This document shows positions 40,208 to 47,977 of a stretch of DNA of 64,000 nt, piece after piece; within the stretch, counting starts at the first letter, position 1; each line of letters begins with the position of its first letter. A program made the position numbers and the translations under genes. Below the pieces are notes generated by a model. The model ran no database searches. It was not told the origin of the DNA and saw only the letters and a list, made by a program, of their open reading frames with translations. Source of the stretch: Methylobacterium sp. Leaf117 (GTDB taxonomy: Bacteria; Pseudomonadota; Alphaproteobacteria; Rhizobiales; Beijerinckiaceae); contig NZ_LMNL01000005.1 in NCBI RefSeq assembly GCF_001422985.1, forward strand, positions 1 to 64,000, read 5' to 3'.

Positions 40208-41164
40208 ATGACTGAGAAACTGATCAGCACTGAGAGTGAGATGTCTGGCCTTGAGCCCGGCACTTGCGTCGTTAACCTCGAAAAAGGCCGCCGTGCGTTC
40301 CTCCAAACGCTCGGCCTTGGCATTGCCGGTGCCGCCATCCTCGGCAACTCCACAACCCAGTCCCAGGCCCAGGGGCTGCCGACGGATATTACCGATGCAG
40401 ACATCCTGAATTTCGCGCTGAACCTCGAGTATCTCGAGGCTGAGTTTTATCTTAACGCCGTGAACGGCTCCGGTCTGAAGGCTGCGGATCTGCAGGGCGT
40501 CGGCGCCATTGGTGCTGTCAATGGCGGTGGCCGTGCCGTGCCGTTCACCGATCCGAACGTCCGCAAGTACGCTTTTGAGATCGCCGCCGACGAGGAGGCT
40601 CACGTCCGCTTTCTGCGCGCAGCGCTGGGCAGCGCCGCCGTCAGCCGGCCGCGTCTTGATATCGACTTCGCCTTCACCGCCGCCGCCCGCGCAGCCGGCC
40701 TCATCGGCCCAAATGACCGCTTTGACGCCTACGCCAACGACACGAACTTTTTGCTCGCCTCGTTCATCTTCGAGGATGTCGGCGTCACCGCCTATAACGG
40801 CGCCGCCGGTGCGATCCAGAATAAGACTTTCCTCGGCGCCGCCGCGAGCATCCTCGCGGTTGAGGCCTATCACGCTGGCATCATCCGCGCAGTGCTTTAC
40901 TCCAAGGGCCTGATCAATCAGGCTGATGCCATTTCCAATGCCCGCGACTCACTCGATGGTAGTGCGGATCTTGATCAGGGCATCAGTGGAACTCAGTCAG
41001 CGACCCCAGGCTTCCAGTTCTCAGATGCCAACTTAGTCCCGACCAACGCTCAGGGCCTCGTGTTCGCCCGTACCCCCGGCCAGGTACTGAACATCGTCTA
41101 CCTCAACACCACCCAGAGCCCGGGCGGCTTCTTCCCGGGCGGTCTCAACGGCACCCTGCGCTAG
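40208..41164 (+). CDS. Exported ferritin-like domain protein with Tat signal
   Basis: 318 residues from ATG 40208. The N-terminus has a long n-region and then GRRAFLQTLGLGIAGAAILG, a good twin-arginine signal (Arg28-Arg29), with cleavage near AQAQG-like SQAQG. The mature protein matches the ferritin-like family of desiccation-related proteins: ILNFALNLEYLEAEFY, EIAADEEAHVRFLR (Glu/His metal ligands) and AYHAGIIR later. It would be exported folded, and its place between the two minus-strand blocks of the type II secretion locus makes it the prime candidate cargo. A strong hairpin follows its stop. Confidence 0.88.
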   Translation: MTEKLISTESEMSGLEPGTCVVNLEKGRRAFLQTLGLGIAGAAILGNSTTQSQAQGLPTDITDADILNFALNLEYLEAEFYLNAVNGSGLKAADLQGVGAIGAVNGGGRAVPFTDPNVRKYAFEIAADEEAHVRFLRAALGSAAVSRPRLDIDFAFTAAARAAGLIGPNDRFDAYANDTNFLLASFIFEDVGVTAYNGAAGAIQNKTFLGAAASILAVEAYHAGIIRAVLYSKGLINQADAISNARDSLDGSADLDQGISGTQSATPGFQFSDANLVPTNAQGLVFARTPGQVLNIVYLNTTQSPGGFFPGGLNGTLR

Positions 41165-41180
41165 TCTCGACGCAGTGATC

Positions 41181-41214
41181 GTCGTCGGAGAGCGAGACAT
41201 CGCTCTCCGACGAC
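41181..41214 (+). terminator. 15-bp hairpin after the ferritin-like gene
   Basis: Arms 41181-41195 and 41200-41214 are perfectly complementary with loop GACA, 17 bases after the stop codon. No T-run follows; likely a transcript end or 3' stabiliser. Confidence 0.65.
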
Positions 41215-41452
41215 ACGAATTACAGTCGATTTATAAATTCAATCACAAGGAGGACTGGCGAAACGCCTATCCAAATGCCTCTGCAGCCCCGCCTATGCGT
41301 GTGTTTCGTCTTAGATCGGCCTGCCGCGCGGACCTCTGCAAAAAAGCGTGATCGACCGTTCGCGTCGCTGGACTGATTTGAGATTCCGCGCTGAAACTAA
41401 CCCGTGTCTCGCAGCGTAGTCGCCTTCAGAAAACTTTTGTTGCAGGCAGGCG

Positions 41453-41758
41453 ATGTCACAGGTTCACTACGTCGTGCGGCGCAGCCGATCGGGCAGGTTC
41501 AACTTTACACTTATGAGTGAAGGGGGGCGGCTCACGGGGTCAGTCATCGTAGTGACGACGGGCAAAACCGGTTCCGAAATTGAAGGCGATGCACACGACC
41601 AGATCCTACATCTCGCCAAGATGTTTGCGGAAGCAGCAGCCTCAAACAAGCTCGACGGGATTGATTCATTGTCGAAGAATAGTGGGCAGGCCACAAGTCG
41701 CCCCGTCAGCGCGATCGCACTGGACGATTGTAGCATTGCGCATTCAGATAAATGCTGA
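41453..41758 (+). CDS. Hypothetical small protein
   Basis: 101 residues. It starts MSQVHYVVRRSRSGRFNF and continues with a beta-rich segment and an amphipathic helix (HDQILHLAKMFAEAAASNK). No signal peptide, no membrane segment, no recognised family. GCAGGCAGGC lies just before the ATG. It sits 290 bases after the ferritin-like gene and ends 87 bases before an IS630 element. Coding status is moderately likely from codon pattern; nothing more can be said. Confidence 0.4.
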   Translation: MSQVHYVVRRSRSGRFNFTLMSEGGRLTGSVIVVTTGKTGSEIEGDAHDQILHLAKMFAEAAASNKLDGIDSLSKNSGQATSRPVSAIALDDCSIAHSDKC

Positions 41759-41845
41759 TCGAACATCCACTTAAATACGTCGTTGCAGGACCGGCGGACC
41801 AGTGCTTTGCCTATTGCTGAATTTTTCTGCGGCTTTTGGTTGTAA

Positions 41846-43009
41846 TACCAACCCTCACTGATCAGCACCCATGGGCCCATCGGCGCAGTCCGATGGACAT
41901 GATGCGCCAGGGCTGGGCGATGAGCTTTTTCCAGGCGTCGCAGCAGTAATGGAGGATGTCGTCGTAGGATTGGAAGATCCGGTTTCCGAGCCAGTTGTCG
42001 CGAAGGAACTGCCAGAGGTTCTCGACCGGATTGAGTTCGGGTGAGCGCGCCGGCAGGGGCAACAGAGTGATGTTGCTGGGAACCGGCAGCTTCCTGGTGG
42101 TGTGCCAGCGGGCTTGATCGAGCAGGAGCACGGCGTGGGCGCCAGGAGCCACGGTCGCCGAAATCTCTTCGAGATGATGGGCCATCGCTGACGTGGTGCA
42201 GCGGGGCATGACCAAGCCTGCACCGACGCCCCGGGCCGGACAGATCGCTCCGAAGATGTAGGCCGAGGCCGTGCGTTGGTCCTTGGGGGCCGAGGGTCGC
42301 GTTCCGCGCTTGGCCCAGCGCCAAGTCAGCGTGTTCTTCTGGCCGACACGGGCCTCGTCGCAGAACCAGATCTCTACGGGCTTGCCGCCGACAGCTTGCG
42401 CGATCTGCGCCAAACGGTCGGGGGAGTCTTTTTAAAAACAGCCGCGGCGTCCGGATCCTGGGCGTGATGGCGCGGGCGGGCTGAGAGTTTGCGGTAGCCC
42501 ATGGCCCGCAAGACTCGGTTCAAGGTCTGCTCGGAGACCGACACGCCGTGATCCTCGAACAGGATCTGGGCCAGATCGCACAACCGCCACCGCACCAAAC
42601 CGTGTGCGGCCGGCGTCGGTCCCTGTTCGACCAGCGCCTTGAGGACCTCGCGCTGGTCGGCGTTCAGGCGCGGACGGGCTCCGGGGGCCTTGCCGTCGAT
42701 CAGTCCGTCCGGTCCATCGGCGTTGAAGGCCACGACCCAGTCGCGCACCGTTTGCAGCCCGACCCCGCCGATCTCGGCCGCCTCCGAACGCGAGCCACCC
42801 GCGGCGATCACCGACAGCGCCAACAGGCGGCGGGTCTGCGCCGGGTCTCGCGAACCCTTGGCCAGACCGCGCAAGGCCTCGGCATCGAAGTCCGATCGCA
42901 GCGGCACCGGAGCAGCCATCGCATCCTCCTCAGGCTTCAAATCCGAAGAAAAATCACGACCGAGATGCCAACGCTACCCCGCGTGAGTCCTGCTCAGCGA
43001 GGTTTGGTA
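41846..43009 (-). mobile_element. IS630-family element between type II secretion blocks
   Basis: Inverted ends 41846-41865 (TACCAACCCTCACTGATCAG) and 42990-43009 are near-complementary (about 17 of 20). They enclose a two-frame transposase. The same group as the fragment at 11433-12027, but distinct from the IS630-type ruins at 27867-31218. It lies between the ferritin-like/hypothetical genes and the 3' end of the GspC-like gene, without disrupting either. Confidence 0.85.
41862..42940 (-). pseudogene. IS630-family transposase in two frames (programmed frameshift or pseudogene)
   Basis: Frame one (42940 to 42374) encodes the helix-turn-helix half: RRLLALSVIAAGGSRSEAA, LRAMGYRKLSARPRHH. Frame two (down to 41862) encodes the catalytic half: QIAQAVGGKPVEIWFCDEAR (first Asp), AVLLLDQARWH (second Asp), SPELNPVENLWQFLRDN (Glu). 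The frames meet at GTTTTTAAAAAGACTCCCCC near 42425, where a -1 shift restores FKK followed by DSPDRLAQI. The A-rich site could be a programmed frameshift signal, as known in several insertion-sequence families; otherwise the gene is dead by a single-base change. Confidence 0.8.
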
Positions 43010-43047
43010 TAAGTACCCCACAACGTGCATGGCGACAGCGTTTGGGC

Positions 43048-43587
43048 TCATCGCGCTGTTGGAATGCCGATGGGTGGGGGAACGCCGCCGCGTAGACCTT
43101 GCGGGCTTGATGGGCCGACGGTGAACAACCGGTAGGTGACCTCGCGTGTCCCTTCTCGAAGCGTCGCACGATCGGGGCCGATAGCATGGACGCGCCACGT
43201 TCCCACGACGTCGCCGATCTTAAGGCTGAGCGAGGATCCGCCTGCCGGACGGCGTAGGATCGCGACGGCCTTATCTACCCCTGCGACGACTCCAACGAGG
43301 CGCAGATCCGGCGGTGGAGTGTCCACCTCGGTGGACGCTGGTGGAGCGACGAAAGCCTGAGGCGGCGGCGGCGGCGGGCGCCGCGATGGTGCGAAGAGTG
43401 GTCGTCCGCGGAAGGCATCCAAAGCAGCCGGATCGAGCGTACTTAAAGGATTGAGGTTTTGCGGTGGGCCCAATGGAGGGCGCATGTCCGCAACCTGTGC
43501 TGAGACGGTCGCGATCTTTGACACGAGCAGGGCAAGTACCAAACCGGCAGCAGCAGACCATCCGGCATGACGATGCGGGCGGATCAT
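43048..43587 (-). CDS. Type II secretion GspC-like (or GspN-like) protein
   Basis: 179 residues. One N-terminal membrane helix (GLVLALLVSKIATVSA), then a Pro-rich linker (SRRPPPPPPQAF), then a small beta domain at about 95-160 (LRLVGVVAGVDKAVAILR, LKIGDVVGTWRVHAIG) like the homology region of GspC that touches the secretin. There is no PDZ domain after it. It is the last of the E-L-M-C strand and overlaps gspM by four bases. Without a search the choice between GspC and GspN cannot be settled. Confidence 0.6.
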   Translation of the reverse strand: MIRPHRHAGWSAAAGLVLALLVSKIATVSAQVADMRPPLGPPQNLNPLSTLDPAALDAFRGRPLFAPSRRPPPPPPQAFVAPPASTEVDTPPPDLRLVGVVAGVDKAVAILRRPAGGSSLSLKIGDVVGTWRVHAIGPDRATLREGTREVTYRLFTVGPSSPQGLRGGVPPPIGIPTAR

Positions 43588-44150
43588 TGCGTGTTCTCAC
43601 GGCAGTAGCCGCGGATCGCGAGAGCGACGCGCAAGGTCGGATTTGCTTCGTCGCTCCCTGGGAGTCGCCCAGACACTGGGCGGATGTTCGCGGCCTCGAC
43701 TGTCAGTAGCGGCAGTCCGGTCTCCACCGCTCTAAGCAGATCGAACAACCCATCGTTACCGATGTCGAGGCTGAGGCGGAGCTGAATGCTGCGCTGTACC
43801 GTTAGGTCGGGCGTGTCGTCGCTGCGAACCTCGATAAGGCGGCCACCGGCGCGTTCGACGAGACTAGCGAGGCGCTGCTGTAATTCGGCGCGTGCGAGGC
43901 TCCCGGTCCTTGCTGTCAGATAAAGGGCCGAGAAGTCGCCCTCGGTCGGGACTGAACGAACGGCTTCCGCCCGGATGCGCGACTCGACTTGTGCAAGATA
44001 GCCGGCCGAGGCAGTCGCCTCGTCACCAGCCTCCGACCAGCGCGCAAGGTTGGTCAGCATCACGAGGAGCAGCAGCAGCGGTGTCCCAACAAACAATGCG
44101 ACGGCCAGCGGTCCGAACCAGCGGGCCTCCCGAGCTTCTGCAAGCGTCAT
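43584..44150 (-). CDS. gspM: Type II secretion GspM-like protein
   Basis: 188 residues. One N-terminal membrane helix (WFGPLAVALFVGTPLLLLL), a coiled region (ARAELQQRLASLVERAGGR), and a ferredoxin-like periplasmic domain (LRLSLDIGNDGLFDLLRAVE) as in the GspM_II/PilO-type family. It dimerises with GspL in the inner-membrane platform. The ATGA overlap with gspL indicates coupled translation. Confidence 0.8.
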   Translation of the reverse strand: MTLAEAREARWFGPLAVALFVGTPLLLLLVMLTNLARWSEAGDEATASAGYLAQVESRIRAEAVRSVPTEGDFSALYLTARTGSLARAELQQRLASLVERAGGRLIEVRSDDTPDLTVQRSIQLRLSLDIGNDGLFDLLRAVETGLPLLTVEAANIRPVSGRLPGSDEANPTLRVALAIRGYCRENTQ

Positions 44151-45214
44151 TGCCCCACGTCCATTACGTCGCCACGGGTCGCCACCAAATCGAAGGCGTC
44201 GCGCTTCTCGGCATCGCGGATCACCGGCGCGGCGAAACGCGGGTTTTTAAGGCCTGCCTCAGCTTCGAGGCGGGCGATCAGCGCTGGCGCATCAATGGAG
44301 CGGCCGACGAGGCGGATCCGGGCTGGGCCGATATCAAGTTCGCGCAGCACCGTGCCGTCCGGCAACGCACGGCTCAGCTTGTCGATGAGCACGATTGTCG
44401 CGTTTTCAGTGCGCTTGCCCTCGATTAGGATCCGTTCGCGCGACGTGCCGACGCCGCCGCGTAGCGTGAGCTTCGTGCGCAGTGCGGTCAGCCGCTGCCG
44501 GACTTCCTCCGCGTTAGATGCGGCCGAAGCCGCGACGACCGCCGAAAGCAGGCAGGCGACCGTCAGCCCGCTGAGCAGGATCGCTAAGCCGCGGCCGATA
44601 CGGCCTCGGAGCCGGTCGTCAGCTGGTTGCGTACGCCCCTTGTAGAGGTCGAAACGCAGTGGCGCGTCGAGCGGTTCGGCCGCACTGCCTAGAGCCGTCG
44701 CTGTAAGCCCTGCATTGGCGAGGCGTGCCAGGAACGGCGCTACGAGATCGACGGAAGTTGCGAGAAGATCGACGCCGATTGTACCGTCTTCGGAAACGCC
44801 GTCAACGACACTGTAAGCGTAGAGGACTTGATCTGCTCGCCATGGCGTCAGGCGTTCTAGGCGATGTGTGATGATCGGCTGGAGATAGCTCCGCCCGGCA
44901 TCGGGGAGGCGCAGCGCGCGCGTCAGGAACACCTCCGGTGGCAGTCGCAACTCCACCGCGCCCTTGTGGAAAGTTTCCGGCGCGCGCACGTTGCTGTCTA
45001 AGTGCTGCGGCGGGCCTAGGCGATCCTTCTGCGAGGTGTGGAGCACGAGCCCGTTCGGCGCAATCGTTACGACGTGGCTCAGGCCTGTAGAGAAGCGGCC
45101 CAGAAGCGGCCGGATGGTCGCGACTAGGGCGTCGAGTAAAGCTGCGCCGATCGCTTGCACAATGTTCGCGGCGCGATGGAGCGGGGCCGGCATCGTTCCC
45201 TTGGAAAACGTCAT
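44147..45214 (-). CDS. gspL: Type II secretion GspL-like protein
   Basis: 355 residues from ATG 45214 (ATGA overlap with gspE). The cytoplasmic part has an actin-like region in reduced form (VVTIAPNGLVLHTSQ, LRLPPEVFLTRALRLPD); a membrane segment lies near residue 215-235 (LAILLSGLTVACLLSAVV); the periplasmic PilN-like part has SRALPDGTVLRELDIG. It recruits the ATPase GspE to the membrane. Confidence 0.8.
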   Translation of the reverse strand: MTFSKGTMPAPLHRAANIVQAIGAALLDALVATIRPLLGRFSTGLSHVVTIAPNGLVLHTSQKDRLGPPQHLDSNVRAPETFHKGAVELRLPPEVFLTRALRLPDAGRSYLQPIITHRLERLTPWRADQVLYAYSVVDGVSEDGTIGVDLLATSVDLVAPFLARLANAGLTATALGSAAEPLDAPLRFDLYKGRTQPADDRLRGRIGRGLAILLSGLTVACLLSAVVAASAASNAEEVRQRLTALRTKLTLRGGVGTSRERILIEGKRTENATIVLIDKLSRALPDGTVLRELDIGPARIRLVGRSIDAPALIARLEAEAGLKNPRFAAPVIRDAEKRDAFDLVATRGDVMDVGQ

Positions 45215-46893
45215 CCCGAAATCCGCATGACCTCGTCGAGTGAGGTGAGCCCGAGGCTGGCCTTCTCGATCCCATCGTCGAGCATCGTGGTCATCCCGAT
45301 CGCGCGCGCCGCCTGGAGCAGGATGCGGGGATCGGGCTGGCCGCGGATTAGGTCGCGCAGATCGTCGCCGACGGCCAGCGCTTCGAACACTCCGATGCGC
45401 CCGCGATAGCCGCTGTCGTTGCAGTAAGCGCACCCTGTCGCAGTGTGAAAGTTGCGGCCCGTCGCCTCGGGGCCGCCGCGCCGGGCGCGTAAGTCGCGCG
45501 CGACGGTGGAGCCCTTCGGATCGGGAACCCGGCAGCGCTCACATAGGCGACGCACCAGCCGCTGGCCGATCACCCCTCGCAGGCTCGAAGCAATGAGGTA
45601 CGGCTCAACGCCCATGTCGACGAGGCGTACCACTGCGTCAACTGCGCTATTGGTGTGCAGCGTTGTCAGCACGAGGTGGCCGGTGAGCGCGGCCTGGATA
45701 CCGATCGCCGCAGTCTCGCGGTCGCGCATCTCGCCGACCATTATCACGTCAGGGTCGTGGCGCAGGAACGAGCGCAACGCCGCGGCGAAGGTCAAGCCGA
45801 TCGCCGGCTTGATCTGGGTCTGGTGGATGCCGGGGAGCTGGTACTCTACAGGGTCCTCAACTGTGACGATCTTGCGCGCCGGATCGTTCAGCAGCGAGAT
45901 TGCGGTGGCGAGCGTCGTGGTCTTGCCGCTGCCGGTGGGGCCGGTGACGATGATGATGCCGTGAGGCTCAGCGAGCAGCTTGACTACCACGTCGAGGTCG
46001 CGATCGGACAGGCCGACGCGCTTGAAGTCGAGTAGCCGCGTGTCCTTCAGCAGAATGCGCAGCACCGCCGTCTCGCCGTAGAGCGTTGGCATGATCGCGA
46101 CGCGCAGATCCGCCTCGGTGTTGCCGACTTTTATGTTAGTGCGCCCATCCTGCGGCAGGCGGCGTTCGGCTATATCGAGGCCGGCAAGGATTTTCATTCG
46201 CGAGATCACCGCGGCTGCCATGTGGCGTGGCATCGTCTGCTGCGCCCGCAAGTGACCATCAACCCGAAAACGTACCTTCAGCTCCTCGCGGCCAGTTTCA
46301 ATGTGGATGTCGGTGGCGCCTGCTTGAATCGCACGTTCCAGGAGCCCATCAATAACGCGCACAATCGGTGCGCCGCGGGCGAGATCCTGCAGCGTTTCGA
46401 TGTCGTCGGAGAGGGCATAGTCGGACTGAGTCTCAGTTTCAGCCACTTCGCGCGGCGCATCTATGGGGCGACTACGCTCGAAGAGGTCCTCAATTTCCTC
46501 GAACGACAGCACCTCGAGTGGCACTGGTCCACCGAGCGCAAGCGCAACAGCGCGAATTGGTTCGAGATGTCCGGGGTCTGCGGTCACCAGCAGAATTTGC
46601 CCTTCTCGTATAACCGGATAGAGAAAGGCTTCGCGCAGGAAGTCGCGGGAAAATTTGTTTAAAGCGTGGGGAAGAAGTGCGATTGTGTCACGGTCAGCCC
46701 GCGGTATTCCGTTGAAGGTGGCGACTGCATCAGCAAGATCAATCGCCGACACGGTACCGCCCCGCCAGATCGCCTCGGCTGTTCCACCATTCACTCGCAT
46801 CAGCGTCGGCACCGTCGTCAGACCGCGACGCCGCCGAAGGAACTCCGCGAGCGTCTCGCCTTGGATGGCAACCACGTTGGCGTTCGTCTGCAT
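45211..46893 (-). CDS. gspE: Type II secretion ATPase GspE
   Basis: 560 residues. After the N1E domain (about 1-140), the motor shows GPTGSGKTTTLATAISLL (Walker A), VTVEDPVEYQ (Asp box), DVIMVGEMRD (Walker B) and HTNSAVDAVVRL (His box). The tetracysteine zinc site typical of GspE is present: CERC and, after a linker, CAYC. It is a cytoplasmic hexamer that powers pseudopilus growth. Start ATG 46893; it heads the E-L-M-C block. A possible promoter lies in the 360-base divergent gap to the glycan operon. Confidence 0.95.
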   Translation of the reverse strand: MQTNANVVAIQGETLAEFLRRRRGLTTVPTLMRVNGGTAEAIWRGGTVSAIDLADAVATFNGIPRADRDTIALLPHALNKFSRDFLREAFLYPVIREGQILLVTADPGHLEPIRAVALALGGPVPLEVLSFEEIEDLFERSRPIDAPREVAETETQSDYALSDDIETLQDLARGAPIVRVIDGLLERAIQAGATDIHIETGREELKVRFRVDGHLRAQQTMPRHMAAAVISRMKILAGLDIAERRLPQDGRTNIKVGNTEADLRVAIMPTLYGETAVLRILLKDTRLLDFKRVGLSDRDLDVVVKLLAEPHGIIIVTGPTGSGKTTTLATAISLLNDPARKIVTVEDPVEYQLPGIHQTQIKPAIGLTFAAALRSFLRHDPDVIMVGEMRDRETAAIGIQAALTGHLVLTTLHTNSAVDAVVRLVDMGVEPYLIASSLRGVIGQRLVRRLCERCRVPDPKGSTVARDLRARRGGPEATGRNFHTATGCAYCNDSGYRGRIGVFEALAVGDDLRDLIRGQPDPRILLQAARAIGMTTMLDDGIEKASLGLTSLDEVMRISG

Positions 46894-46970
46894 ACGTCGC
46901 CTTTCACTCCCACAGCCGACTCAGACCTGCATCATTCTAGGAGATTCGCTCACGCAAGAAACGAATAAAA

Positions 46971-46998
46971 TTGAAGGTTACCAGCAATACTATATACT
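46971..46998 (+). promoter_or_regulatory. Possible sigma-70-type promoter toward the second glycan operon
   Basis: TTGAAG (46971-46976) and TATACT (46993-46998) are separated by 16 bases in an AT-rich gap between divergent operons. They point toward the + strand glycan operon whose first start is about 250 bases on. Positional and consensus evidence only. Confidence 0.35.
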
Positions 46999-47254
46999 GT
47001 GCCAGATTAGCGACACTGAAGATAATATGGTCTGTGCGATTTTGGCAGTCATCGTAGACCAGGTGACTTCGCGGCTGAAAAAACGATTTCGATGAGGGTT
47101 GCACGCGAAGGAGGCCTGCCATACCAAACCCCCGCTCGGCGGCGCGCAATCGAACGCGCTATGTCCCATGGGAAAAAGTCTGAATGCGACGAGAAGGTCG
47201 GGATTTGCCGATCAACACCGGTTGCTTCGATGGGATTGTTCGGAGAGACAACGG

Positions 47255-47977
47255 ATGACGGCGTCAGTCAAGCCTAAAAGATCCTCCAATATTTGCGAAG
47301 GACGTCTCTTCGACTTTGGTTCCGATTGGGTCTTATGTAGCTTCCGCCTTCCAACCTCGATGCCGATACCGCTTGCGGTGGTTGCGCCTTCTAATATCGC
47401 GCTTGAGACCTGGGCATTCACCGGCATGACGTCGAGGGCAAATCGGCCGATTTGTTTGATGTTGTTGCGGATGGAGGACGCTGAAGCGAGAGCATCGTTG
47501 GCTCGTGAGATGCGGCTCGTCGTTGCCACGCATTTTCACCTAATCACCGTTGCGACTACACCGCCCGAGCCAGCGGACGGCATAGACCTGAATGATCAAA
47601 AAGTAATGGCCGAGGCCGTTCTGTCAGCTGTGACGCCTCGGAATGCTAGGGCGCTGGCCGATCCAATCGCTCTGTTAGCTCCAACTCTCCGTGCTGTGCC
47701 CCTGCCGAAAAGTGCACCCGAAATTATGCTAGGTTCTGAACCAACCGAAGCCTGCACTGTGTCGGGCACGGATGTACCTAACTACATTCTCTTTGATGCC
47801 GACGCCGGCCTGCGCCTTACACGCGTTGCGACTGCGCGGCTAACTTTCTCACCGATCCCGCGAATGGATCTCGATCTCGAACCACTCTGGGGGGCAAAAA
47901 TTGAGCTGCCGCAGCGCACGTTCCTTGTTGGGCACGGGCGCTTCACAACGGCGCGCCTTCGTACGGGCACAGCATGA
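47255..47977 (+). CDS. Hypothetical protein, first gene of a glycan operon
   Basis: 240 residues from ATG 47255, preceded by GGAGAGACAACGG. Predicted beta-rich and soluble: RLFDFGSDWVLCSFRLP, LETWAFTGMTSRANRP, and a Pro/Asp-rich C-terminus. No recognised family. Its last four bases overlap the start of the next gene (ATGA), so it is translated with the glycosyltransferases and probably belongs to the same glycan pathway, perhaps as a partner or carbohydrate-binding module (inference). Confidence 0.55.
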   Translation: MTASVKPKRSSNICEGRLFDFGSDWVLCSFRLPTSMPIPLAVVAPSNIALETWAFTGMTSRANRPICLMLLRMEDAEARASLAREMRLVVATHFHLITVATTPPEPADGIDLNDQKVMAEAVLSAVTPRNARALADPIALLAPTLRAVPLPKSAPEIMLGSEPTEACTVSGTDVPNYILFDADAGLRLTRVATARLTFSPIPRMDLDLEPLWGAKIELPQRTFLVGHGRFTTARLRTGTA

